IMG/VR virus record: IMGVR_UViG_3300007344_000079
Coordinates: 1 to 37,942 of that record
Strand: one strand, 5' to 3'
Source: a virus
DNA: 37,942 nt
In this document: in pieces, positions 7,110 to 14,740 of the stretch
How positions within the stretch are numbered: position 1 is the first letter of the stretch
How the letters are laid out: each line of letters begins with the position of its first letter
The notes under the pieces: model-generated
Told to the model about the DNA's origin: nothing
Seen by the model: the letters and a program-made list of their open reading frames with translations, nothing else
Databases searched by the model: none
Translations under genes and position numbers: made by a program

Positions 7110-7702
7110 ATAATAAAATAAGCCAATTTGCTTTTGTTTCTCCAAACGCTATTATAGGAGATAACAACATCATAGAGGAGGGTGTTGTGATAAAAGATAA
7201 TGTAGTAATAGGAGATAACAACCATATCTACCCATATACAACAATCGGATTAGCTGGAGAAGTTAGAGGAGATGACAATATAAAAGGCAAAGTAGTAATA
7301 GGTAATAACAATGTAATAAGAGAGTTTACAAGTATTCAATCCCCTCAAAGGTATGATTACACTCAAATAGGTAACAACTGCTTTATAATGGATAAAACGC
7401 ATATTGCACACGATTGTATTGTAGGAGATAATGTTACTATTGCACCAATGGTTACTTTAGGCGGTTGTGTTAATGTTGGCAACTATACTAACTTAGGCAT
7501 TAACTGTTCTATACATCAGAGGCTAACAATCGGAGAAAGTTGTATGATTGGAATGGGTGCTATAATAGTTAAAGATATACCTAACTATGAAAAGTGGGTT
7601 GGAGTACCTGCTAAGTGTATCGGTTGGAATTTACTTGGCTTAAGAAAGCGTTACCCAAATAAAACAGAAGAAGAAATTATAGAACTATGTGTGGTATCTT
7701 AG
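7106..7702 (+). CDS. LpxA-like left-handed beta-helix acyltransferase
   Basis: A 198-residue protein made almost wholly of hexapeptide repeats (I-G-D-N-N-V type) through about residue 165, so a trimeric left-handed beta-helix. The AHDC motif (A101-C104) carries the His used as catalytic base in LpxA, and the ending GWNLLGLRKRYPN resembles the LpxA junction to its C-terminal domain, which is mostly absent (LpxA is about 260 residues). It could O- or N-acylate a sugar nucleotide. ATG 7106 has a GGAGG at 7093-7097, a rare clear Shine-Dalgarno here; a TTG at 7091 is less likely. Confidence 0.8.
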   Translation: MNNKISQFAFVSPNAIIGDNNIIEEGVVIKDNVVIGDNNHIYPYTTIGLAGEVRGDDNIKGKVVIGNNNVIREFTSIQSPQRYDYTQIGNNCFIMDKTHIAHDCIVGDNVTIAPMVTLGGCVNVGNYTNLGINCSIHQRLTIGESCMIGMGAIIVKDIPNYEKWVGVPAKCIGWNLLGLRKRYPNKTEEEIIELCVVS

Positions 7703-8166
7703 CAGTCATAGGAGATTATAGGTATAAAGAAATACCAAAAGCATTATTAGAACGTGGTAGAGATGATAACGGTATCTATCAAGATAAACACGTTCAGCTA
7801 ATACAAACACGCTTAGAGATAACTAAGTGTAATATTGAGCTACCATATCAAACAGATAGATATGTATTGTTATTTAATGGAGAAATATACAACTATAAAC
7901 AGTTTGGAGATAATGAATATGAAGCAATATTAAATGTATATCAATACGGTGGAGAGTTAGACGGTCAATATGCTATTATAGTTTATGATAAACAAACTAA
8001 AGAAGTAACAACGCTTACAGATAGTTTTGGCATTCATTGCTTATACAAAGATGATTATAATGGTAGTAGGTTCTACTCATCTAATTTAAGAAGTTTACCA
8101 AAGATTGAATTTAAAGAAGCACAACATAGAGGATATGGAAACATTACCAAGCAAAGAGTTTTATAA
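7687..8166 (+). CDS. class II glutamine amidotransferase domain (AsnB N-terminal half)
   Basis: A 159-residue protein beginning MCGI, so Cys2 would be the N-terminal nucleophile of an Ntn glutaminase after Met removal. QTRLEI and LFNGEIYN match the glutamine-binding Arg and the N-G-E-I-Y-N motif of asparagine synthetases. TDSFGIHCLY corresponds to the usual RDRFGIKPLYY. It would release ammonia from glutamine for the synthetase encoded next. The downstream gene overlaps in the +1 frame, so the enzyme is split in two or a frameshift separates the halves. Compact compared with the roughly 200-residue domain of E. coli AsnB. Confidence 0.85.
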   Translation: MCGILAVIGDYRYKEIPKALLERGRDDNGIYQDKHVQLIQTRLEITKCNIELPYQTDRYVLLFNGEIYNYKQFGDNEYEAILNVYQYGGELDGQYAIIVYDKQTKEVTTLTDSFGIHCLYKDDYNGSRFYSSNLRSLPKIEFKEAQHRGYGNITKQRVL

Positions 8167-8884
8167 AGCATTTCTAAACGCTATAATTAAGAGAATGACT
8201 GATAATATAGTCGTTCCAGTTAGTGGTGGTTTAGACTCAACACTAATAGTTAAGGCTTTATATGATTTAGGATTAGAAAACGATGTTCAATATGTTACAA
8301 TGTATGGTAATGAGTATGCAGATAAGGTAGCAGAAACTTATAGTATCAAGTTAGATGTATTTACTCCAGACTATAAAGAAGAAGATTTAGTTAAAATGGT
8401 TGAGATATTAGAAGAACCTTTTTATTCTCCAAGCGTAAACTATTACTTATATGAAAAAATACATAGCATTGGTGGTCGAGTTTCTCTTAGTGGTTTGGGT
8501 GCTGATGAGCTTTTTGGTGGTTATGATTATTATAACACAAATAAATACCCTCGAGGTTTGTTTAAAGAAGTTGTGGCGATTTCTAACAAAGAAAAGAAAG
8601 CGCAAGATTTACACTTTCTAACTAATCATCATTTAAGAGAGAATGAGAAGTTAGGGTTATATTGGCAAGTAGAAGGACGTTATCCTTTCTTAGATAAAGT
8701 AGTAAGTAAGACTGATGACAATGGTAAGAGTTTAATAAAGGATATATTACTTAGAGATTTTAGTGATGACTTTGTTAATAGACAAAAAGAGGGTTTCAGA
8801 ATAGATGATAATAAAGATAGAGAACATCAAAAACAGCATTATATGAAACAATTAAATATTTGGAAGCAGATATTTATGAAATAA
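8135..8884 (+). CDS. asparagine-synthetase-like ATP-PPi domain (AsnB C-terminal half)
   Basis: From ATG 8135 the product is 250 residues. The PP-loop SGGLDS is at 30-35, SGLGADELFGGY (119-130) matches the AsnB motif normally S-G-E-G-A-D-E-L-F-G-G-Y, and VEGRYPFLD is at 179-187. The enzyme would adenylate a carboxylate and amidate it with ammonia from the partner glutaminase. AGAGGAT just before ATG 8135 supports separate initiation. The pair totals about 410 residues against about 554 in AsnB. In a glycan cassette the substrate may be a sugar acid rather than aspartate; that is inference. Confidence 0.85.
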   Translation: METLPSKEFYKAFLNAIIKRMTDNIVVPVSGGLDSTLIVKALYDLGLENDVQYVTMYGNEYADKVAETYSIKLDVFTPDYKEEDLVKMVEILEEPFYSPSVNYYLYEKIHSIGGRVSLSGLGADELFGGYDYYNTNKYPRGLFKEVVAISNKEKKAQDLHFLTNHHLRENEKLGLYWQVEGRYPFLDKVVSKTDDNGKSLIKDILLRDFSDDFVNRQKEGFRIDDNKDREHQKQHYMKQLNIWKQIFMK

Positions 8885-8897
8885 AGTACTTAATATC

Positions 8898-8930
8898 GTT
8901 GAGTTTACAATATAAAGTTTTGTAATTTTG
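8898..8930 (+). promoter_or_regulatory. promoter for the tail gene block
   Basis: A -7 box TAATTTTG lies at 8923-8930, with GTTG (8898-8901) 21 bases upstream as a near -33 element. The ATG of the first tail gene is at 8948. The location at the junction of cassette and tail genes makes a promoter plausible. Confidence 0.5.
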
Positions 8931-8947
8931 TTTAATTACTTAATTTT

Positions 8948-9427
8948 ATGGCAAGACTTAAAACTGTTGTTGACGAATCTCTAACTGTATCTACTGCTTT
9001 TACATCAATTAATTCACAAGCATACAATGAGTTAAGTGGTGTTAATTGGGCTGATAACGATAAAACATTCCCTTACTTACTTATTGATAAACGTAGCTTT
9101 GAAATGGTTGTAAACAGCTATACAAAGACTGGATTACCAAGACAAACAACTTATACTTCAAGATTTTACTTCTTTAATACTTATACAGAAACAGAAAAAG
9201 CGTCTACAACTTTACAAACAAAGCAAGATGAATTAATAGATATTGCATCTAAATATTTTGCAGAGTTAAAAAGTAGAAATGAAAGCGGTGCTAATGGTTT
9301 TTTCTTAGGCACAACTTCTTTTAACAGTTTAGATGAAATGCAAAACGGTGAGTTATTACAACTATCTTATAATGTTGAGTTTATTGTAAACTTAGAAAAT
9401 TGTACGCTTGGAACTTTTAACTACTAA
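8948..9427 (+). CDS. probable tail terminator or minor structural protein
   Basis: A 159-residue protein at the head of the tail block, with a strand-rich middle (TSRFYFFNTYTE), a helix TLQTKQDELIDIASKYFAEL and an ending LLQLSYNVEFIVNLENC. The size and strand-helix-strand pattern fit tail terminator or completion proteins. It precedes an HK97-gp10-like gene, and that pair commonly sits together between head and tail genes. Assignment is by context and fold pattern only. The TAATG junction couples it to the next gene. Confidence 0.45.
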   Translation: MARLKTVVDESLTVSTAFTSINSQAYNELSGVNWADNDKTFPYLLIDKRSFEMVVNSYTKTGLPRQTTYTSRFYFFNTYTETEKASTTLQTKQDELIDIASKYFAELKSRNESGANGFFLGTTSFNSLDEMQNGELLQLSYNVEFIVNLENCTLGTFNY

Positions 9428-9903
9428 TGATTAAAGAAAGAGATTTAGATAATGTAGGGCAGTTCATAATAAATGAGTTGGCTAAAGAATTGATTAAACA
9501 AGACCATTCTGCTACTGGTAAGTTAATAGATAGTTTAGATTACAGAACAACATCTTCATCAGTAGGAGATACCTTACTTATTGAAATGTTAGATTATGGT
9601 AAGTTTGTTAATACTGGTAGAAGAAAAGGAGCAAGGAAAGTACCAATACAAGCATTAGTTGATTGGATTAAGCAGAAAGGAATAGCAACAAACAATAAAA
9701 AAGCATTAGGAATAGCATTTGCAATACAAAAGACTATTGAAAAAGAGGGTAGTCCAACGGTAAGAAGTAGAAGAAGTGGTAAAAAAACAGAGTTTGTAGA
9801 TGATACTTTAGATAGAATTGGTGCTGAAATTAACAGAAGATTAGAAGAAGCAGCGTTCAAGACTATTGATATTGAGATAAGCAACTTAGTAAAAAGAATA
9901 TAA
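9427..9903 (+). CDS. HK97 gp10-like head-tail joining protein
   Basis: A 158-residue protein with YGKFVNTGRRKGARKVP followed by LVDWIKQKG. The Y-x-x-F/Y-V-x-x-G and R-K-x-P elements are typical of the HK97-gp10-like family of neck or tail-completion proteins. The rest is helical and basic. It would act at the junction of connector and tail tube. It is coupled upstream and downstream through TAATG junctions. Confidence 0.6.
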   Translation: MIKERDLDNVGQFIINELAKELIKQDHSATGKLIDSLDYRTTSSSVGDTLLIEMLDYGKFVNTGRRKGARKVPIQALVDWIKQKGIATNNKKALGIAFAIQKTIEKEGSPTVRSRRSGKKTEFVDDTLDRIGAEINRRLEEAAFKTIDIEISNLVKRI

Positions 9904-11051
9904 TGGCTATAACTATATACACAGAACCAAATCAAATAAGCACACCGTACAGACCTAATTACTTTGATGTATCGAGTGATTTAGGAACTATTATTAGAAT
10001 GATAGCAGATGTTTATGTTGACGGTACACTTGTAACAACAATAGACAAAGACCCTAAACTGGGGTTTAGTAATCAATTTAGATTTGAAGTGGGAGATGTA
10101 TTAAAAAAATATTTAACATCTGACTTTGTAACACTTAATGCAGAGGCAGATATTTCAACAGACTTAGCAAGTGCAAACAATTACTATATTAGAGCGTTTG
10201 AGGTATTAGATAATTCAAGTACATCTACATTCGATACTTCTTGGAGTGAAGCAGGAGCAGGAACTAATTACACTCAATCAAGTACTTTAAGCACGTTTAA
10301 CGGTGTTAATCAACATCAACAAACATTAAGCGACTATATAGCTTCAAGTGGTTCAAGTAAGTTTTTAACTAATAGACCTAATTTAACATACGTTCCTAGA
10401 AGTGATTTTAGAACGGGTATATTGACAGAAGCAAACGTAGTTGAGTTAAATCTATCTACTTTTACTGCTATTAATGGTGGTGGTTCACAAGTATCATCTA
10501 CTTCAAACTCCTTAACAGTAGTAGATAATAAAGTTTGGTTTGGTGTTCAAGTAGGTAATTTTGCATCTACAATAAAATCTTTTCAAATATCTGCATCTAA
10601 TAATACTCTTGGTACAGAAATAACAGAAACAATGACTTTCAATATAGTTGAAGCGTGTGATAATGACTTAACTGTATATTGGCAAAATCATTGGGGGGAG
10701 TTCGATAACTACTTATTTAAAGGTAAACAAGGTCAAAAGACTAAAAACAAAACAACAACAATAGATAATAGATTAACATTAGATTATAGTGTAGGAGATA
10801 GAGGAACTAAAGACTTATTAAAAGATAATACAAGAACATTTGATGCTTATACAAATACTGTTAAAGCGTCTGTTGTTGAGTGGTTAGCAGAGATAGGAGA
10901 AAGCGTTGATGTTAAAATTATTAAAGGTGGCGAAGTGATACCAGTAAATGTTAAAAAAGTAACAACTACAATAGAAGACTCTGAAAGAGCTGTATCACAA
11001 ATATCAATAACATTTGAAGAAGCAAATAAAAGGATAAATCAAATTGGATAA
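9903..11051 (+). CDS. tail structural protein (baseplate or tail-tip family)
   Basis: A 382-residue beta-rich protein with Ser/Thr/Asn-rich spacers, the look of a virion protein. The segment YWQNHWGEFDNYLFKG (about residues 257-272) recalls the W-x-N-x-x-G-x-x-D/E-x-x-x-F core of structural proteins that sit just before the large tail-tip protein in Bacteroidota phages. It overlaps the start of that large gene by 8 bases. A distal-tail-like role is inferred from position. Confidence 0.55.
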   Translation: MAITIYTEPNQISTPYRPNYFDVSSDLGTIIRMIADVYVDGTLVTTIDKDPKLGFSNQFRFEVGDVLKKYLTSDFVTLNAEADISTDLASANNYYIRAFEVLDNSSTSTFDTSWSEAGAGTNYTQSSTLSTFNGVNQHQQTLSDYIASSGSSKFLTNRPNLTYVPRSDFRTGILTEANVVELNLSTFTAINGGGSQVSSTSNSLTVVDNKVWFGVQVGNFASTIKSFQISASNNTLGTEITETMTFNIVEACDNDLTVYWQNHWGEFDNYLFKGKQGQKTKNKTTTIDNRLTLDYSVGDRGTKDLLKDNTRTFDAYTNTVKASVVEWLAEIGESVDVKIIKGGEVIPVNVKKVTTTIEDSERAVSQISITFEEANKRINQIG

Positions 11052-13953
11052 CGTACAAATTGAAATATTAGACTCTGCTAATAACATTGAAGGTGTTTTA
11101 GAAGTTGGAGATGTTAAAAACTTTCCATTATCATTAACTAATAGTATTGCTGAATTAGTAGATATTAATAAAAGTAATGGTAGTTACTCTGTGCCTTTTA
11201 AGATACCAAGCACAAAAGATAACGATGATTTATTAGACCATATATATTTAAGTCAACAAAAAAACTACAAAGATATTGACGCTGAAAAAGATTGTAGAAT
11301 TATCGTTAATGGTTTAAATATTGATAACGGGCGTTTAAAGATAACACGTATTAAAAGAGTTGGTCAAAGTGGTAATAATTATAGTTTTACTTTCTTTGGG
11401 GAAAATATGGATTGGGCTTTACAGATGCGAGGTAAAACAACGCAAGACTTACCATATTTAGATAATACATATACTTACGATACAACAACACAGATAGCAA
11501 GTTGGTCTAATGTAGGTGGTAGTGAGCAACCAGTATTTAGTTTAATCAATAGGGGTGTACGTTTACAATCTAATGTAGTTAATGTTGGTGATTTATACCC
11601 AGATTACTTTGCTTTAGACTACTTAAACAACGCTTTTAAATCTGTTGGTTATAACTTTGACAGTACACACTTTAATCAAACAACAGAAAAACAATTAATA
11701 ATACCTTTCTTTGGTAATAACTTTAGAGATGAAGCAAGGCAAGAAGATGAGAAAGCTGTTGTTAAAATGGATAGTTCAGCAACCAATTTCGATAATAGCT
11801 TTACTGTTGGTGGTACTGCTTTTAATACTGCTGATAAAATAAAGTTTTACGGTAAGTTATTAAACTATCAAGGGCTTACTTTTCCGACTGGATTAGTTGA
11901 TGATTTCTTAACAGAGAATAAAGTTGCTGATTATATAGAAACACCACTTCCATTAAAAGATGATGGTAATAACTTTGCTTCTAATCAATACGTAGTGCCT
12001 TATGCAACAGATTATAGAGCCGCTGGGACTATTGAACATACTTTAACATATAACCCTACTGAAAATTGGAATACATACAACATAGACTATAAAGTTAAAG
12101 TAACAAGAGGCTCAAGTGTATTTTATATAATTGCTTATTTATCTAATAAAGTAACTACAACTAATGTATTAAGTGCTTCACGTTCAGAAGATGTGACTGT
12201 CGCTACATTTAAAACTAATAACTTTGCTTTACAAGCAGGAGATATATTAGAGTTATCTTACTTTTTTAGTGTTAAAGCAGTATCAAATTTAGCTACTACA
12301 AGTTGGTATTTTAAATTAGAACACGAAAGTCATCCAATATTATTTAAACCCACAGCAGAAATTAAAGAGGGAGAAGTATTTAATTGGAAAGATGTGAGTG
12401 ATGATAAAATAAGTATGTTAGATATTGTTAGCGACATTGGTAAGACTGCAAATATTATATGGAGAGTAAACAAAAGAAATAAAACTGTATATGCAGAGCC
12501 AAGAGATGACTTTTATAATGCTTTAAATACTGCTACAAACTACACAGATAGAATAGATGAAAACAACCAAATAGAGTTAACTTATAATTCATTATATTAT
12601 AAACAAGGTCATAAGTTTAGCTACAAAGAAGATGGCAACGATAAGTATTTAAAGAAAAGAAATGAAGATGTAGGAGATGATTGGTTAAGCTATGAACATT
12701 CTTATCCAACAAAGTTTAAAAGTGGAACTACTAAGCTGGAAACAAAAGAAATAGCTGCAACATATACAATAGAAGATATTAACGGTGGTGGCTCTTACCC
12801 ATTTTTTACTGCAAGACTTTGGAATGATGAAACATCTCCGACTGCATCAACGGTATTTAAACCACGTTTATTATATTTTAACTATGCTGTTCAATCTACT
12901 TTAGATAGTAATACTCCGAGTTTTCAATATTCAACAGAGTCATCACAAAGAGCTACAATACCATACGCTTTACCGTTCTCTATAATTCAAGACGGTGTTA
13001 CTTTAGCAGGTGTTGATGGTGTTTTAAGTTTTAAAGATACTGAAACAGAAAACGGTATTTGGTCTAATCACTATTCGTTAACATCACGTGAAATAATAGA
13101 GGGTAAAAGAGCAAAGGTTAATTTTACTTTTGATTTAGTTGATTACAACGAATTAGATTTTAGAAAAATAATATACATAGATAATCGTTACCCAGAATTA
13201 GAGGGTTATTGGCGTATAGATAAAGTAAATGGTTTTAAACCAGCAGGTGGTAAAAAAAGCACAAAGTTTGAATTGAGTCAAGCAAAAAATTATGAACCTT
13301 TAGCACGTTTCCCACTTGGACCTATAAGTACAGAGATAGGAGATGACCCAATAAACGGTGGATATAATCTTAACTACGGTAATGGTGTAGACACTATCGG
13401 TGGTAATTCAAGAGTATATTCATCAACTAACTACGGTGTTAATAATACAGTCGCAGATGATAGTAATACAGTTATCGGTAATAATTTAAGAGTTAGTGGT
13501 GGTGGAGTTACTGCTTACGGTATGTATAATGCAGACGTTAGTAGTGATTTATTACAATTCGGAGTAGGTACAAATGAAAACAATACAAGAACATTAATAA
13601 GAGTAGATGAAGACGGTAATGTATATTTTAACGGCTCATTGTTAAATGAAAATGGAGATGGTACTGTTGTAACTGTTACTTCTGATATAACAGCAGATGA
13701 AAATGTAGATACATATTTAGTAGATACAACATCAGATATAACAATAACATTTGAAGAACCTACAACTTTAGGTAAAACTTGGAATTGTAAAAAGATAAAC
13801 GCTTCTAATACTATGACTTTGTTAGGTGGTAGTGATGGTTCTGGTGGTGTTTTAGAAGTAGATGGAGATGTTACTGGTGCATCTGCAACATCGTTAAATG
13901 ACAATTTACCAATTCAATGGTGTGGAGAAACAGAACAATTTAAAATATTATAA
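11044..13953 (+). CDS. large tail-tip or baseplate protein with fibre-like C-terminus
   Basis: A 969-residue protein starting at TTG 11044; no upstream ATG fits and the next Met would remove conserved sequence. The N-terminal part (SLTNSIAELVDINKSNGSYS followed by a PFKIPSTKDN segment) is a conserved opening of tail proteins in Bacteroidota phages. A central beta-rich body and then a Gly/Asn/Ser/Thr-rich region after about residue 770 (RVYSSTNYGVNN, NTVIGNNLRVSGGG) look like a trimeric fibre stalk. It would form the tail tip and contact the host. Confidence 0.65.
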   Translation: MDNVQIEILDSANNIEGVLEVGDVKNFPLSLTNSIAELVDINKSNGSYSVPFKIPSTKDNDDLLDHIYLSQQKNYKDIDAEKDCRIIVNGLNIDNGRLKITRIKRVGQSGNNYSFTFFGENMDWALQMRGKTTQDLPYLDNTYTYDTTTQIASWSNVGGSEQPVFSLINRGVRLQSNVVNVGDLYPDYFALDYLNNAFKSVGYNFDSTHFNQTTEKQLIIPFFGNNFRDEARQEDEKAVVKMDSSATNFDNSFTVGGTAFNTADKIKFYGKLLNYQGLTFPTGLVDDFLTENKVADYIETPLPLKDDGNNFASNQYVVPYATDYRAAGTIEHTLTYNPTENWNTYNIDYKVKVTRGSSVFYIIAYLSNKVTTTNVLSASRSEDVTVATFKTNNFALQAGDILELSYFFSVKAVSNLATTSWYFKLEHESHPILFKPTAEIKEGEVFNWKDVSDDKISMLDIVSDIGKTANIIWRVNKRNKTVYAEPRDDFYNALNTATNYTDRIDENNQIELTYNSLYYKQGHKFSYKEDGNDKYLKKRNEDVGDDWLSYEHSYPTKFKSGTTKLETKEIAATYTIEDINGGGSYPFFTARLWNDETSPTASTVFKPRLLYFNYAVQSTLDSNTPSFQYSTESSQRATIPYALPFSIIQDGVTLAGVDGVLSFKDTETENGIWSNHYSLTSREIIEGKRAKVNFTFDLVDYNELDFRKIIYIDNRYPELEGYWRIDKVNGFKPAGGKKSTKFELSQAKNYEPLARFPLGPISTEIGDDPINGGYNLNYGNGVDTIGGNSRVYSSTNYGVNNTVADDSNTVIGNNLRVSGGGVTAYGMYNADVSSDLLQFGVGTNENNTRTLIRVDEDGNVYFNGSLLNENGDGTVVTVTSDITADENVDTYLVDTTSDITITFEEPTTLGKTWNCKKINASNTMTLLGGSDGSGGVLEVDGDVTGASATSLNDNLPIQWCGETEQFKIL

Positions 13954-13955
13954 TA

Positions 13956-14735
13956 ATGGCTTATATAGGTAATAGAGAGTTTTTAATAGAAGTAGCAAAA
14001 GGCAATATTGCTGGACATTCAATTATACATAAATTTGGTAAAAACATAAGCACAAATACATCTTTCACACCAGTTTCTGTTGGTGGTATATATCAAACAC
14101 CACAAACTGGTAGTGCTACAACTTTAAGAATAAAATCTGGTGGTAATGCAAATGATACTGCTGCTGGTAGTGGTGCAAGAAAGGTTATGTTGGAAGGAAT
14201 TGACGAAACTGGAGCTATAGTAACAGAAGAGCTAACAACGGCTGGAGCGTCTGCAAGTTCAACAACAACGACTACATTCATAAGATTATATAGAGCTTAT
14301 GTGTCCGAGTCTGGTACGTACGGCACATCTTCAACTGGCTCTCATAGTGGAGCTATCGTTATTGAGAATGGCGGGGGTGGTACTGATTGGGCTGAGATAA
14401 GTGTAACTAACTACCCAAAAGCTCAAACTGAAATAGGTGTTTATACTATACCAAATGGATATACTGGTTATTTAATAAATGCATTCGGTTTTACTGATAG
14501 CTCTAAGACTACGGAATTAATTTTCTTTAAAAGAACTGGCATATTAGATACTTCAGCCCCTTACGATGCAGTTAGAATAGTGTTTGAAGAAAGAGTAGAA
14601 GGTGGGGAGTTTAAAGTTGACCCTAAAGCACCGATATTGTTGGGAACTGCTTGCGATTGTGGGTTTATGGCTAAAGTAGGTACTGGTAGTGCCGAAGTAG
14701 ATGTTGATTTTGAAATATTGTTAATAGAAAATTAG
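13956..14735 (+). CDS. virion structural protein (marine phage type)
   Basis: A 259-residue protein whose pattern, HSIIHKFGKN near residue 25, LRIKSGGNANDTAAGSGARKVM, LEGIDETGAIVTEEL and FIRLYRAYV, matches a family common in marine cyanophages and pelagiphages. There the family is annotated as a structural, decoration or tail-associated protein. Its body is beta-rich and Gly/Thr-rich. It sits between the tail-tip gene and the tape measure gene, so tail or fibre decoration is plausible. Confidence 0.65.
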   Translation: MAYIGNREFLIEVAKGNIAGHSIIHKFGKNISTNTSFTPVSVGGIYQTPQTGSATTLRIKSGGNANDTAAGSGARKVMLEGIDETGAIVTEELTTAGASASSTTTTTFIRLYRAYVSESGTYGTSSTGSHSGAIVIENGGGGTDWAEISVTNYPKAQTEIGVYTIPNGYTGYLINAFGFTDSSKTTELIFFKRTGILDTSAPYDAVRIVFEERVEGGEFKVDPKAPILLGTACDCGFMAKVGTGSAEVDVDFEILLIEN

Positions 14736-14740
14736 AAAAT

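Noticed and set aside
13515-13904. Long reverse-strand ORF inside the tail-tip gene
   Set aside because: It is a mirror of the repetitive Ser/Thr/Val-rich codons of the + strand gene, with no promoter, leader or family match. Other reverse-strand ORFs (for example at 15118, 18591, 9594 and 20646) are rejected for the same reason.
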